Below are positions 18,484 through 26,065 of a DNA stretch of 64,000 bases, in pieces (position 1 is the stretch's first letter; each line of letters begins with the position of its first letter). A program made the position numbers and the translations under genes. The stretch is from positions 62,001-126,000 of the forward strand of contig NZ_BAYE01000008.1 of the NCBI RefSeq assembly GCF_000685095.1. Direction: 5' to 3'. The notes beneath the pieces were generated by a model, which was not told where the DNA came from, did not search any database, and saw only the letters and a list, made by a program, of their open reading frames with translations. Source of the stretch: Paraburkholderia caledonica NBRC 102488. Lineage in GTDB: Bacteria > Pseudomonadota > Gammaproteobacteria > Burkholderiales > Burkholderiaceae.

Positions 18484-18580
18484 TTCTCTCCCGGGCTTTT
18501 ATCCCGCCGTGTAACCTCGCCTGAGGTCGACAGCTCTCGGACCAGCACCTGCGCGAAGCAGGCCGGAACCCTAGCCGTCC
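18484..18580 (-). promoter_or_regulatory. guanidine-I riboswitch (ykkC class 1)
   Basis: Read on the minus strand from 18580, the leader contains the class hallmarks in order: GGCTAGGGTTCCGG, CTGGTCCGAGAG, ACACGGCGGGATAAAAG and CCCGGGAGA. The first P1a-type helix, a GC-rich hairpin (GGCCTGCTTCGCGCAGGT), and the conserved GGGATAAAAGCCCGGGAGA end are all present. This aptamer binds guanidine and turns on downstream genes. It lies directly ahead of the importer/carboxylase operon and identifies guanidine as the signal. Confidence 0.96.
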
Positions 18581-18788
18581 ATTTCCAAATTGTTTGACGA
18601 ACCGGTTGATGCGCCGGCTCCTTGCCCACTCTCTTAAGCGGGAAGCGTGCCAACGAAGAAGTTGCTGTTTTTCCGCGTGTCAGCCATCTTTTGTGCCCTC
18701 GCGCGGTGACGACCTGCACTGCGATGCGCCAACGCGCACTCTTTTCGGGCGCAACGGCCCGGTTCCGGTCCGGTTAGCCGGAACTGGA
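18581..18788. other. promoter region of the guanidine operon
   Basis: About 208 bases between the riboswitch and the tRNA gene. It must contain the operon promoter and the end of the tRNA transcript. Short inverted repeats (TTCCGG/CCGGAA, GGGC/GCCC) follow the tRNA on its strand and may terminate it; no clear sigma-70 promoter was identified. Confidence 0.3.
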
Positions 18789-18864
18789 TGGTAGGCCGTG
18801 GCGGATTCGAACCGCCGACCAACGGATTAAAAGTCCGCTGCTCTACCAGCTGAGCTAACGGCCC
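18789..18864 (-). tRNA. tRNA-Lys (UUU)
   Basis: A 76-base tRNA on the minus strand with encoded CCA. D-arm region TAGCTCAGCTGGTAGAGCA, anticodon loop ACTTTTAAT with anticodon TTT, T-arm GGTTCGAATCC, and an acceptor stem GGGCCGT/ACGGCCT with a first G-U pair. Everything expected for tRNA-Lys is present. Confidence 0.98.
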
Positions 18865-18927
18865 GGTCCCCTCGCGCCTGTCCGCCGCCAGGCGCGTATG
18901 ACGCTCTGCGATGCGATTCCTATCGCG

Positions 18928-19497
18928 CTAGCCAATTTCAATGTTGCAGCTCGCGGCCCGCGTCGGCTCCTGCTTCGGTACCGTTAGAGTCAGCACCCCT
19001 TTGTCGAACCTGGCCAGCGTGCGCTCAGGATCGGCGTTCTCCGGCATGGGGATGGTGCGCACGAACCTTCCGTACGCACGTTCGAGCCGATAGCAGCCGT
19101 CTTCCTCGCTATGCACGTCCTGCTTCTTCTCGCCGCGCAATACGAGTGCGCCGTCCTCGGCGCTCACCGTCAGGTCGTCGCGCTCCATGCCGGGGAGTTC
19201 GACCGTCACGCGCAATATTTTGCCTTCGTCGACCACGTCGATACGCGGCTGGAAGCGCGATGAACTGAAGTCGCCAAACCATCGCTCGAGCGCGCCACGG
19301 CCCGCGAATGGATCGTGGAAGAACTCCTCGACGGCACGCCAGGAATCGCGAGGAAAGAGCCGCGAAATGTCAGGCCACGCCGCCCGCCATTGCTCGCTCG
19401 ACGGCGGCGCCGAAGTATTCGCCGAGGCATTCTCCGCCTCGGGCTTGCGGCCCGAGCCGCGCAGAAACTTGAACGGGTTCCATTTCTTATCGCTCAT
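18928..19497 (-). CDS. Hsp20/alpha-crystallin family small heat-shock protein
   Basis: A 189-residue cytoplasmic chaperone. A charged N-terminus is followed by the alpha-crystallin domain from about residue 85: FQPRIDVVDEGKILRVTVEL, PGMERDDLTVSAEDGALVLRGEKK in adjacent strands, then RTIPMPENADPERTLARFDKGVLTLTVPK near the end. It lacks the usual C-terminal IXI, ending CNIEIG, where IEI can serve as that motif. AAGGAG precedes the ATG at 19497. A sigma-32-like promoter lies ~125 bases upstream, fitting heat induction. It holds unfolded proteins for refolding. Confidence 0.92.
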   Translation of the reverse strand: MSDKKWNPFKFLRGSGRKPEAENASANTSAPPSSEQWRAAWPDISRLFPRDSWRAVEEFFHDPFAGRGALERWFGDFSSSRFQPRIDVVDEGKILRVTVELPGMERDDLTVSAEDGALVLRGEKKQDVHSEEDGCYRLERAYGRFVRTIPMPENADPERTLARFDKGVLTLTVPKQEPTRAASCNIEIG

Positions 19498-19508
19498 GGT
19501 GTTGCTCC

Positions 19509-19526
19509 TTCGCCCTGTGGGGCGAA
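19509..19526 (-). promoter_or_regulatory. 5'-UTR hairpin next to the hsp20 ribosome-binding site
   Basis: Perfect 7-bp inverted repeat TTCGCCC-CACA-GGGCGAA on the minus strand; its last bases run straight into the GGAG Shine-Dalgarno. It could limit ribosome access at low temperature, but no ROSE or fourU signature was seen. Confidence 0.35.
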
Positions 19527-19622
19527 CCGGACCACGCGCTCCAGCTCGCCGATCAGGGAAATCTACCCACTGACAAACAAATCGAAACACGCAGCGCGTG
19601 CAACGCGACTGCTGAGCGAAAA

Positions 19623-19653
19623 TAAAATAGGCCGACGGCCAAGGTTTTTCAAG
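19623..19653 (-). promoter_or_regulatory. sigma-32-like heat-shock promoter of hsp20
   Basis: On the minus strand CTTGAAA (19647-19653) is followed 15 bases later by CCTATTTTA (19623-19631). The consensus is CTTGAAA and CCCCATNT, so the -35 is perfect and the -10 partial. Position fits a leader of ~115 bases before the Hsp20 start. Confidence 0.6.
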
Positions 19654-19851
19654 TACGCGTTTCGCCAACGATCCCGCGCGCCGGCTATCTCGCCAGTCGA
19701 AAAGTCTTGTTACAAACTCCCTCGCAAATAGCCTCTTGAAGTCGCTCCGAAAATCCTTATTTCGCTTTCCGCCAGCATGCTGGCGACGGCTGCGGTCTCC
19801 GCGCCGGAACTCGATTACTAGAAAGTCAGGCTGCCATTGCCGCGTTTATAT

Positions 19852-19886
19852 CCGGTTCGGCTCCGGTTCGGCTCCGGTTCGGCTCC
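19852..19886. repeat. 11-bp tandem repeat, three copies
   Basis: GGTTCGGCTCC occurs three times in a row (19854-19864, 19865-19875, 19876-19886), with a degenerate fourth (TCGGTTCGC) shortly after. It lies ~70 bases upstream of the small gene starting at 19959. Probably slippage-prone; function unknown. Confidence 0.85.
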
Positions 19887-19958
19887 GCTGTCGGTTCGCG
19901 ACTGACGGAGCCGCTTTTTGCAGCAGCCGCAGCCACCTCGAGTGAGGTTCGAATACCT

Positions 19959-20219
19959 ATGGAACTGACGCTGACCATCGACTCGCGTCCGCTGACGCTG
20001 GAACTCGACGACGTGGTCGCCGGGCTCCTCGCGGTACGCCTGAACGTGCCCTCCGACGCCGACACGCCCGCCGCGCTGTGCCGCTATCTGAGCGACGCAG
20101 GCGGCCCGTGGCTGCTCGACGAGAACCATATGCGCAAGCGCATCCTTCGGCGCCTGATACTCGATATAGCCGACCCTGCGCTGGTGATTCGCTATCTGAT
20201 GATCGAGCAGCCCCACTGA
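19959..20219 (+). CDS. small protein of unknown function
   Basis: An 86-residue acidic-to-neutral soluble protein with no recognised domain. It opens MELTLTIDSRPLTLELDDVV, has a mixed alpha/beta look, and ends RRLILDIADPALVIRYLMIE. GAGTGAGG lies about 10 bases before the ATG. Codon use has the third-position GC bias of its neighbours, which supports it being real. It converges on the lipoprotein gene with only 6 bases between the stops. No function can be proposed. Confidence 0.6.
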   Translation: MELTLTIDSRPLTLELDDVVAGLLAVRLNVPSDADTPAALCRYLSDAGGPWLLDENHMRKRILRRLILDIADPALVIRYLMIEQPH

Positions 20220-20225
20220 ACGATA

Positions 20226-22361
20226 CTAGCTCGTGTACTTCAGGCTCCAGGTGAACATACGGTTGCCGCCCGCGTTCAGCGTGAAGGGCTGCGTGGTACA
20301 CGCAAACTTCGAATGCAACTGCCCGATTGGCGTTGTCGACAATGGATTAGTCACGCCGCCCGCCGTGTCGAAGTTCGACAGCGCGCAACCGTCGAAGCCG
20401 GTCGTGCCGTAAGCAGTCGCGCTACTGTTGGCGTAGTTGACCGAGAAGCCGTCGCTGCTGGCTGTCGTCTTCTGGAAATCGGCGAACGAAGTGAAATCCG
20501 TTTCGACGGCCAGATTGCCGGTCAGCGTTGCCGAGCTTAGCGTATCGGTTCGCGTCAGCGTGCCGCGACCGAATGTGAGAACGGTGTGAGCCTGCAAATC
20601 GAGGTCAGTGGAAAACGCTGCGTTCTTTGTGGCTTGTCTGAACTTTGCGGTGTCGAACGACACGATCACCTGGCCATTGCTTTGCGTGACGCTCAGATTT
20701 TTATAGTACGTGACCGGTATGTACGTCTTGCCGTTGTAGGACACTTGCGGAATGAGCAGTGCATAGCCGAGGTCCGTCGTGCCGTAAATGAGCTTGTCGG
20801 AGAAAGGAACAGGGTAATACGGCGTGTACGAGTTGTAGTCCGGGGCCTGGCTCAGGTTCAGATTGATGACCCGATTGCCGTCGCGTACCGTGACAAGCGC
20901 CGCGCTGTACGGGTGCGCGGTATCGGTAGGCTGGTTGTACCAGGTGAGCGTGTAACGCGGCCTCGCATCGAGCCAGGCCTGGAAGTCGGAATCCGGCATA
21001 GGCGCCTTGCCGCCGAAGCCGAGCTTGCTCCACCACGCATCCACATACATGTACTGATGCAGCAGGCTGAAGTTCTCACCCATTACGCGCGGCTTGCCGC
21101 GGTATGTGTCGGTGCCACGGCCTTTCACCCACATATTCACCGAAGGAGTCGGCAACGTCGGGTCATACCAGAACGTCTCGTAGCGACGAGCCGCCTTATA
21201 GATGAACGTATAGGCAATCTGCATTTCCTGCGGCGTCAACACGCCCGCATTGGCCGCGGCCGTGAGCACTTCCATGAATGCCGAGTCGCCATAAGGACCG
21301 ATTGAACGCCCGTAGTTGAAGCCCTCGCCGTCGGCATTCAGTTGCGGAAGAATGAGATCCACCGATTTTCTCAAATAGCCCTTCAATTCCGGCGTGAGAT
21401 TGGCCTCATTACCCATTTCCAGTGTGCGCTCCACCACCTCGCCGATCAGCAACGTGCTGTATCTGTCGAAGCGCGCCTTGTCGTAATAGGTCGTGTGCGT
21501 GTTCGACGCTTCGTCGGAAAACCCGCCAGACGAATCGTTTCGAATATGGTTGGCGAGCGTGTACAACAAGGCATCTCGTGCGCTCATCGTCGCAACGGCC
21601 GGGTCGGTGGCAGACGAGAAAGTCGGATTGCTCCACCCGAGCTTTTGCCGTAGTCCTGCAATACCGTACGAGACGGCGTAATAATTCTGCGCGGTGTTGA
21701 GCGATGCAACGTCGATGGGCACGCCGGCAGCAGGGCATGTGTTGGTCTTGCCGCTGGAGTCTGCGCCGAACATGTCGCAAAACGTCAGGCGGTTTTGCAG
21801 CGTAGCCAGCATGGCGTCGCTGAATACTTCATTCAACATGCCGCGCGCCTTGAAATTGTTCAGGGCAACCAGGTAATAATATTCGCCCCAGGACGTGTTC
21901 GCATACAGGTAATCCGCGCCGCTCGTCTGGCTCATCATCGCGGTGGTGATCTTCCGGTACGTCGCCAGGTAGTCCGCGTACTTCGGGTCGCCCTTGGCCT
22001 TCATATCGATCAGGATGTACGAAAGGCCGAGCGCCAGCTTGCCCGGCAGAAACTTGTCGCCGGTGTTGGTGTCGAGCACGTGTACCGGACTGCCGTCCCC
22101 GAGATCCGTCACGACCTGCGTAAAGTCCGGCGCCTTCCTGATCAGGTCGAACAGCGCTCGCATCTGCCCCATCATCGTAATGGGCACATCGGTCCCGGCT
22201 GGGACGCTTGTATCGCTCGCGCCGTAGACGATCGAATGAAGAGAAGGCGTAGGCGTGGCGGCAGGCGGCTGGATCGTATCGCTGCCGCCTCCGCAGGCCG
22301 TCATGAGAAGTGTCAGCGCACTCGCGGCACACATGCCGCGCGGATCTAGTGGGGAACGCAT
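20226..22361 (-). CDS. large exported lipoprotein, possible polysaccharide lyase
   Basis: A 711-residue exported protein. The N-terminus has a signal peptide ending LTLLMTACGGG, a lipobox with C as +1 residue, then a Thr/Pro linker. The middle (about residues 60-420) is helical and aromatic-rich: SWGEYYYLVALNNFKARGM, YGRSIGPYGDSAFMEVL and GENFSLLHQYMYVDAWW, in the manner of (alpha/alpha) toroid lyases of the heparinase/PL8 kind. The second half is beta-rich. It lies divergent to a hexuronate transporter, beside a LacI regulator and uronate dehydrogenase, which suggests it cuts a uronic-acid polymer at the cell surface. That role is inference; no catalytic residues could be fixed. AGGAG precedes the ATG at 22361. 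Confidence 0.6.
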   Translation of the reverse strand: MRSPLDPRGMCAASALTLLMTACGGGSDTIQPPAATPTPSLHSIVYGASDTSVPAGTDVPITMMGQMRALFDLIRKAPDFTQVVTDLGDGSPVHVLDTNTGDKFLPGKLALGLSYILIDMKAKGDPKYADYLATYRKITTAMMSQTSGADYLYANTSWGEYYYLVALNNFKARGMLNEVFSDAMLATLQNRLTFCDMFGADSSGKTNTCPAAGVPIDVASLNTAQNYYAVSYGIAGLRQKLGWSNPTFSSATDPAVATMSARDALLYTLANHIRNDSSGGFSDEASNTHTTYYDKARFDRYSTLLIGEVVERTLEMGNEANLTPELKGYLRKSVDLILPQLNADGEGFNYGRSIGPYGDSAFMEVLTAAANAGVLTPQEMQIAYTFIYKAARRYETFWYDPTLPTPSVNMWVKGRGTDTYRGKPRVMGENFSLLHQYMYVDAWWSKLGFGGKAPMPDSDFQAWLDARPRYTLTWYNQPTDTAHPYSAALVTVRDGNRVINLNLSQAPDYNSYTPYYPVPFSDKLIYGTTDLGYALLIPQVSYNGKTYIPVTYYKNLSVTQSNGQVIVSFDTAKFRQATKNAAFSTDLDLQAHTVLTFGRGTLTRTDTLSSATLTGNLAVETDFTSFADFQKTTASSDGFSVNYANSSATAYGTTGFDGCALSNFDTAGGVTNPLSTTPIGQLHSKFACTTQPFTLNAGGNRMFTWSLKYTS

Positions 22362-22413
22362 GTTTGTCTCCTGACTGGAATTGGATGGAGCACAACTGGC
22401 CTCCGAATACCTT

Positions 22414-22435
22414 ACGAAAACGATTAACTTTTCGT
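22414..22435. promoter_or_regulatory. candidate LacI operator upstream of the lipoprotein gene
   Basis: ACGAAAA and TTTTCGT form a 7-bp inverted repeat around CGATTAAC. The left half GAAAACGATTAAC resembles the GAAAACGTTTAC core found at the other promoters of the module. It lies ~55 bases before the lipoprotein start. Confidence 0.45.
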
Positions 22436-22525
22436 CAGGACTAAATGCTCGCACCACTGCGCCACTGCGCACAACCCTAGGTAAACTCAGTACTGGAAAA
22501 GAGCGCGCAAAGCTTCTATGTTTAG

Positions 22526-22545
22526 AAAAACGTTTTCCTAATTAG
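22526..22545. promoter_or_regulatory. LacI operator upstream of the hexuronate transporter
   Basis: AAAAACGTTTTCCTAATTAG. It matches the site before uronate dehydrogenase (25107-25126) in 18 of 20 positions, and its core AAAACGTTTT is palindromic with the central CG typical of LacI-family operators. Confidence 0.7.
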
Positions 22546-22661
22546 GTCCGAATCGTCGACTCGGCGCTGTTGCACTGCGTCGCACGTGACTGGCTTGGGG
22601 CGCTCGTCGCCCGGCATATGAAGCGCGGCGCGACGAGCGAGGCTGCGCGACGGAGACATCC

Positions 22662-23951
22662 ATGCAAACTGCTGTACTTGGTCTAGCCCGTACTGCCAGC
22701 CGCTATCGCTGGACGGTGTGCGCGCTGCTGTTCTTCGCGACGGTCATCAACTATATGGATCGGCAGATTCTCGGTCTGCTCGCGCCGCTGCTGCAACACG
22801 ACATCGGCTGGAGCCAGGTGCAGTACGGCCGCATCGTGATCGCGTTCTCGGCGTTTTATGCAGTGGGATTGCTGTGCTTCGGCCGGATCGTCGACTGGCT
22901 CGGCACGCGAATTTCCTACGCGCTTGCCATGCTCGTGTGGAGCATCGCCGCGATGCTCCACGCCGCGGTAGGCTCGGTAACCGGCTTCGCAATGGTGCGC
23001 GCGCTGCTGGGCATAGGCGAAGGCGGCAACTTCCCGGCCGCGATCAAGACCACCGCCGAATGGTTCCCGCGGCGCGAGCGCGCGCTGGCAACCGGCATCT
23101 TCAACTCAGGCGCGAACATCGGCGCAGTGTTCGCGCCCGCGATCATCCCGCCGCTTGCACTGGCGTTCGGCTGGCGCTCGGCGTTCGTGATCATCGGCGC
23201 GCTGGGCATTGTGTGGCTCGCCGTATGGTTCGCTTTTTACCGCTCGGCTGAACCGAGTTCGCACGACGACGATCTCGAAGAAGCCCGTGACGAAGTCGAA
23301 GCGCTCGATGCCGCCCACGCCAACGCCCGTGCGCCCGGTTGGGGCGTGCTGATCCGCAAGCGGCAGACCTGGGCGTTCCTGATCGGCAAGTTTTTGACCG
23401 ATCCGGTGTGGTGGTTTTATCTGTTCTGGCTACCGAAGTGGCTCAACGAGTCGCGCGGCATGGACATGCAGCACATAGGTCTGCCGCTCGTTTGCATCTA
23501 CGCGATGACGACCGTGGGCAGCATCGGCGGCGGCTGGCTTTCGTCGGCGTTGCTGCGTGCAGGCTGGAGCGTGAATGCCGCGCGCAAAACGGCGATGTTC
23601 ATCTGCGCGTGTTGCGTGTTGCCCATCGCGTTCGTCTCGCAGGTGGACAACCTATGGGGCGCGGTTGCGATCGTCGGCCTCGCGGCGGCAGCGCATCAGG
23701 GCTGGTCCGCGAATCTCTTCACCACGGCGTCGGACCTCTTTCCGAAGCGCGCGCTTGGCGCGGTCGTCGGCATCGGCGGGATGGCTGGTTCGATTGGCGG
23801 CGTGCTGTTTTCGGAAGTGATCGGACAGGTGCTGCAACGCACCGGTCACTACTGGGTGCTGTTCGCAATCGGCGCGCTCGCCTATCTCATCGCGTTTGCC
23901 GTGATGCACATGCTGACGCCGCGCATGGCGCCGGCGAAGTTCGAGGCGTGA
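22662..23951 (+). CDS. MFS transporter, hexuronate (ExuT/ACS family) type
   Basis: A 429-residue, 12-helix anion:cation symporter. Helix 1 carries FFATVINYMDRQILGLLAPL, as in ExuT/GudP. GIGEGGNFPAAIKTTAEWFP and RALATGIFNSGANIGAVFAP are also characteristic of hexuronate and sugar-acid carriers. It is divergent from the lipoprotein gene and shares the operator at 22526-22545. Expected job: uptake of galacturonate or glucuronate released outside. It converges on the LacI gene with 42 bases between stops. Confidence 0.87.
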   Translation: MQTAVLGLARTASRYRWTVCALLFFATVINYMDRQILGLLAPLLQHDIGWSQVQYGRIVIAFSAFYAVGLLCFGRIVDWLGTRISYALAMLVWSIAAMLHAAVGSVTGFAMVRALLGIGEGGNFPAAIKTTAEWFPRRERALATGIFNSGANIGAVFAPAIIPPLALAFGWRSAFVIIGALGIVWLAVWFAFYRSAEPSSHDDDLEEARDEVEALDAAHANARAPGWGVLIRKRQTWAFLIGKFLTDPVWWFYLFWLPKWLNESRGMDMQHIGLPLVCIYAMTTVGSIGGGWLSSALLRAGWSVNAARKTAMFICACCVLPIAFVSQVDNLWGAVAIVGLAAAAHQGWSANLFTTASDLFPKRALGAVVGIGGMAGSIGGVLFSEVIGQVLQRTGHYWVLFAIGALAYLIAFAVMHMLTPRMAPAKFEA

Positions 23952-23993
23952 AAGCGTGAATGCGTGAAACCGCGAGTGAGAGCGCGACGCATG

Positions 23994-24986
23994 TCAGCCG
24001 CAGGCCGCCGTCGATTCACGGACGATGAGCCTCGGCTCGAACATCGAATGTCCTGTGTCGGCGTGGCCCGCAAGTGCGTCGATCAGTTTCTGCATCGCGA
24101 GCTCGCCCATCTTCTCGCTTTGGATATCGACCGTGGTCAGCGCCGGCGCTGCGTATTCGCCGTACGGAACGTTGTCGACGCCGGTTACGGACAACTCCTG
24201 CGGCACCTTGATACCCAGCGACGCGGCCTCTTTCATGAAGCCAAGCGCGATCAGGTCGTTATAGCAGATCACCGCATGCGGCCTGCGCGGGCCGAGCATG
24301 ACGCGCGAACATGCATGTTCGCCGGCATGAGAGGTCGGCGCGTGCGCGTCGTAGACATCGAGCGTCAGGCCCGCTTCTTCGAGACACTCGCGCGCGCCGC
24401 GAATCCGCTCGTCGTTGATGCGTGCCTGTCCAAAGCCGAGGTAAGCAATTTGTCGATGTCCGAGATTTAGCAGATGTCGCGCGAGCATGTAGGTGGCGAG
24501 CCGGTTGTCGATGCCCACACTCGGGATCGGCAACGTATCGCTGTGCCGCAGCAGCACGAGTGGCTTGCCGAGATCGAGCAACCATTGCGACTCGCTGTCG
24601 GACATGCGCGAACTGAGGATCAGCCCGTCCACGCGCTGCGCAAGGGCTTCGATCAACGGCCGTTCGCGCGCCTGGTTCTCGTCGGTATCAACGAGCAGCA
24701 GCGTGTAATCGTGGCGCAGCGCAATGCGATTCGCGCCCTTCACCACGTTGGTGAAGTGCGGATTACTGATGTCGAGAATCGTCAGCCCGATTGCGCGCGT
24801 GCGGCCGGTGATCATGGATCGCGCGAGCGGGTTCGAACGGTAGCCGAGTTCTTCGATCGCGGACTTCAGTCGAGCCTCGACCGGCGCGGAGAAGCGCTGC
24901 GCGCCGTTCATGTACTTCGACACGGTTGCGACCGAGACACCCGCAGCGGCAGCGACATCGCGAATGGTCGGAGAAAGTTTTTTCAT
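23994..24986 (-). CDS. LacI-family repressor of the uronate module
   Basis: A 330-residue LacI/GalR regulator. The helix-turn-helix is at residues 7-27 (TIRDVAAAAGVSVATVSKYM), followed by the hinge RSNPLARSMITGRTR and a periplasmic-binding-fold effector domain (AIGLTILDISNPHFTNVVKG onward; VTGVDNVPYGEYAAPALTTV). An operator-like GAAAACGTTACC lies immediately ahead of its ATG, suggesting autoregulation. Likely effector: a uronate or its oxidised derivative (inference). Confidence 0.9.
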   Translation of the reverse strand: MKKLSPTIRDVAAAAGVSVATVSKYMNGAQRFSAPVEARLKSAIEELGYRSNPLARSMITGRTRAIGLTILDISNPHFTNVVKGANRIALRHDYTLLLVDTDENQARERPLIEALAQRVDGLILSSRMSDSESQWLLDLGKPLVLLRHSDTLPIPSVGIDNRLATYMLARHLLNLGHRQIAYLGFGQARINDERIRGARECLEEAGLTLDVYDAHAPTSHAGEHACSRVMLGPRRPHAVICYNDLIALGFMKEAASLGIKVPQELSVTGVDNVPYGEYAAPALTTVDIQSEKMGELAMQKLIDALAGHADTGHSMFEPRLIVRESTAACG

Positions 24987-24992
24987 CCCGAA

Positions 24993-25005
24993 GGTAACGT
25001 TTTCT
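24993..25005. promoter_or_regulatory. LacI operator at its own gene
   Basis: Minus-strand GAAAACGTTACC, a shortened form of the GAAAACGTTTACC core, lies 7-19 bases before the LacI ATG and would block its translation-start region when bound. Confidence 0.55.
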
Positions 25006-25106
25006 CTTTGTTAACCGATTGTCGCAGAAAAGACCTGATATGCGGGCCTTTCCGACACGCTGAGACGTTCACGAACGCTCGGCTTCGCGTCGATTCGCTC
25101 GCTGTC

Positions 25107-25126
25107 AAAAACGTTTACCTAACTAG
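25107..25126. promoter_or_regulatory. LacI operator upstream of uronate dehydrogenase
   Basis: AAAAACGTTTACCTAACTAG, 18 of 20 identical to the site at 22526-22545. It ends 26 bases before the ATG of the dehydrogenase gene. Confidence 0.7.
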
Positions 25127-25152
25127 CCACGCTACTTGCAGGAGTTTCACCG

Positions 25153-26004
25153 ATGAGCCAAACGATGACCCAACCCGATGCCGCACCACGCAAGCCGTTC
25201 CGGCGCCTGCTTCTAACGGGCGCCGCAGGCAACCTCGGCCGCCAGTTGCGCGGCGCGCTCGCAGAATGGGCCGATGTGGTTCGTGTGACCGACATTGCGA
25301 GTCTGGGCGAGCCAGCGCCGCATGAGGAAACGCGCGCGGTGGATCTGGCGGACCGGGAGGCCGTCATGCAACTGGTGGAAGGAGTGGACGCAATCGTGCA
25401 TCTGGGCGGCATTTCAATCGACGCCCCTTTCGACGACCTGCTCGGCGCAAACATTGCCGGCACGTACAACCTCTATGAGGCGGCACGCAAACACGGCGTG
25501 AAGCGCATTGCGTTCGCCAGTTCGAACCACGTGATCGGTTTTCATCCGGTAACCGAAGTAATCGACGCCGATGCGCCGCAGCGACCCGACACCTTATACG
25601 GTGTGACCAAATGCTTCGGCGAGGCGCTTTCGCGCTACTACTACGATCGCTTCGGCATAGAGACGGTGTGCATGCGCATCGGCTCGTCGTTCGAAGAGCC
25701 GAAGAACCCGCGGATGCTCGTCACGTACCTGAGCTATCGCGACTTCATCGAACTCGTGCGCTGCTCGCTTTTCACGAACCGCGTGGGGCATGTGGTGGTT
25801 TACGGCGCGTCGGACAATCCGGTCAAGTGGTGGGACAACACCAAGGCCAGTTTTCTTGGCTTCAATCCGCGCGACAGCTCCGCGCCGTTTGCAGAGCGCT
25901 TTCCCGCAACGGCGCCTGACGGCTCGCGCGACGACCCGGCGCAGCGCTTTCAAGGTGGACCGTTCGTGTTGGGCGAGCCGCTGGAGCGTGAAAACTCGCG
26001 ATAG
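25153..26004 (+). CDS. udh: uronate dehydrogenase
   Basis: A 283-residue NAD-dependent short-chain dehydrogenase/epimerase-like enzyme. The Rossmann motif TGAAGNLG is at 22-29, S123/S124 in FASSNHVIGFHP, and the Y149-x3-K153 pair in YGVTK. FASSNHVIGFHP is characteristic of uronate dehydrogenases, which oxidise galacturonate or glucuronate to the aldaro-lactone. The product enters the glucarate/galactarate route, whose dehydratases are encoded at 39-41 kb in this window. AGGAG precedes the ATG. A LacI operator lies in front, and the repressor gene is divergent. Confidence 0.92.
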   Translation: MSQTMTQPDAAPRKPFRRLLLTGAAGNLGRQLRGALAEWADVVRVTDIASLGEPAPHEETRAVDLADREAVMQLVEGVDAIVHLGGISIDAPFDDLLGANIAGTYNLYEAARKHGVKRIAFASSNHVIGFHPVTEVIDADAPQRPDTLYGVTKCFGEALSRYYYDRFGIETVCMRIGSSFEEPKNPRMLVTYLSYRDFIELVRCSLFTNRVGHVVVYGASDNPVKWWDNTKASFLGFNPRDSSAPFAERFPATAPDGSRDDPAQRFQGGPFVLGEPLERENSR

Positions 26005-26065
26005 CGCGTCAACGCAGCGCAGCGCGCGGCCCACTGCGCCGCGTGCAGACATTCAACGCACGGCG

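Larger units (their letters stand above)
19498..19958. other. intergenic region upstream of hsp20 and the small gene
   Basis: About 460 bases between divergent genes. It contains the Hsp20 leader hairpin, the sigma-32-like promoter and the 11-bp tandem repeat listed separately. No further gene was seen. Confidence 0.5.
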
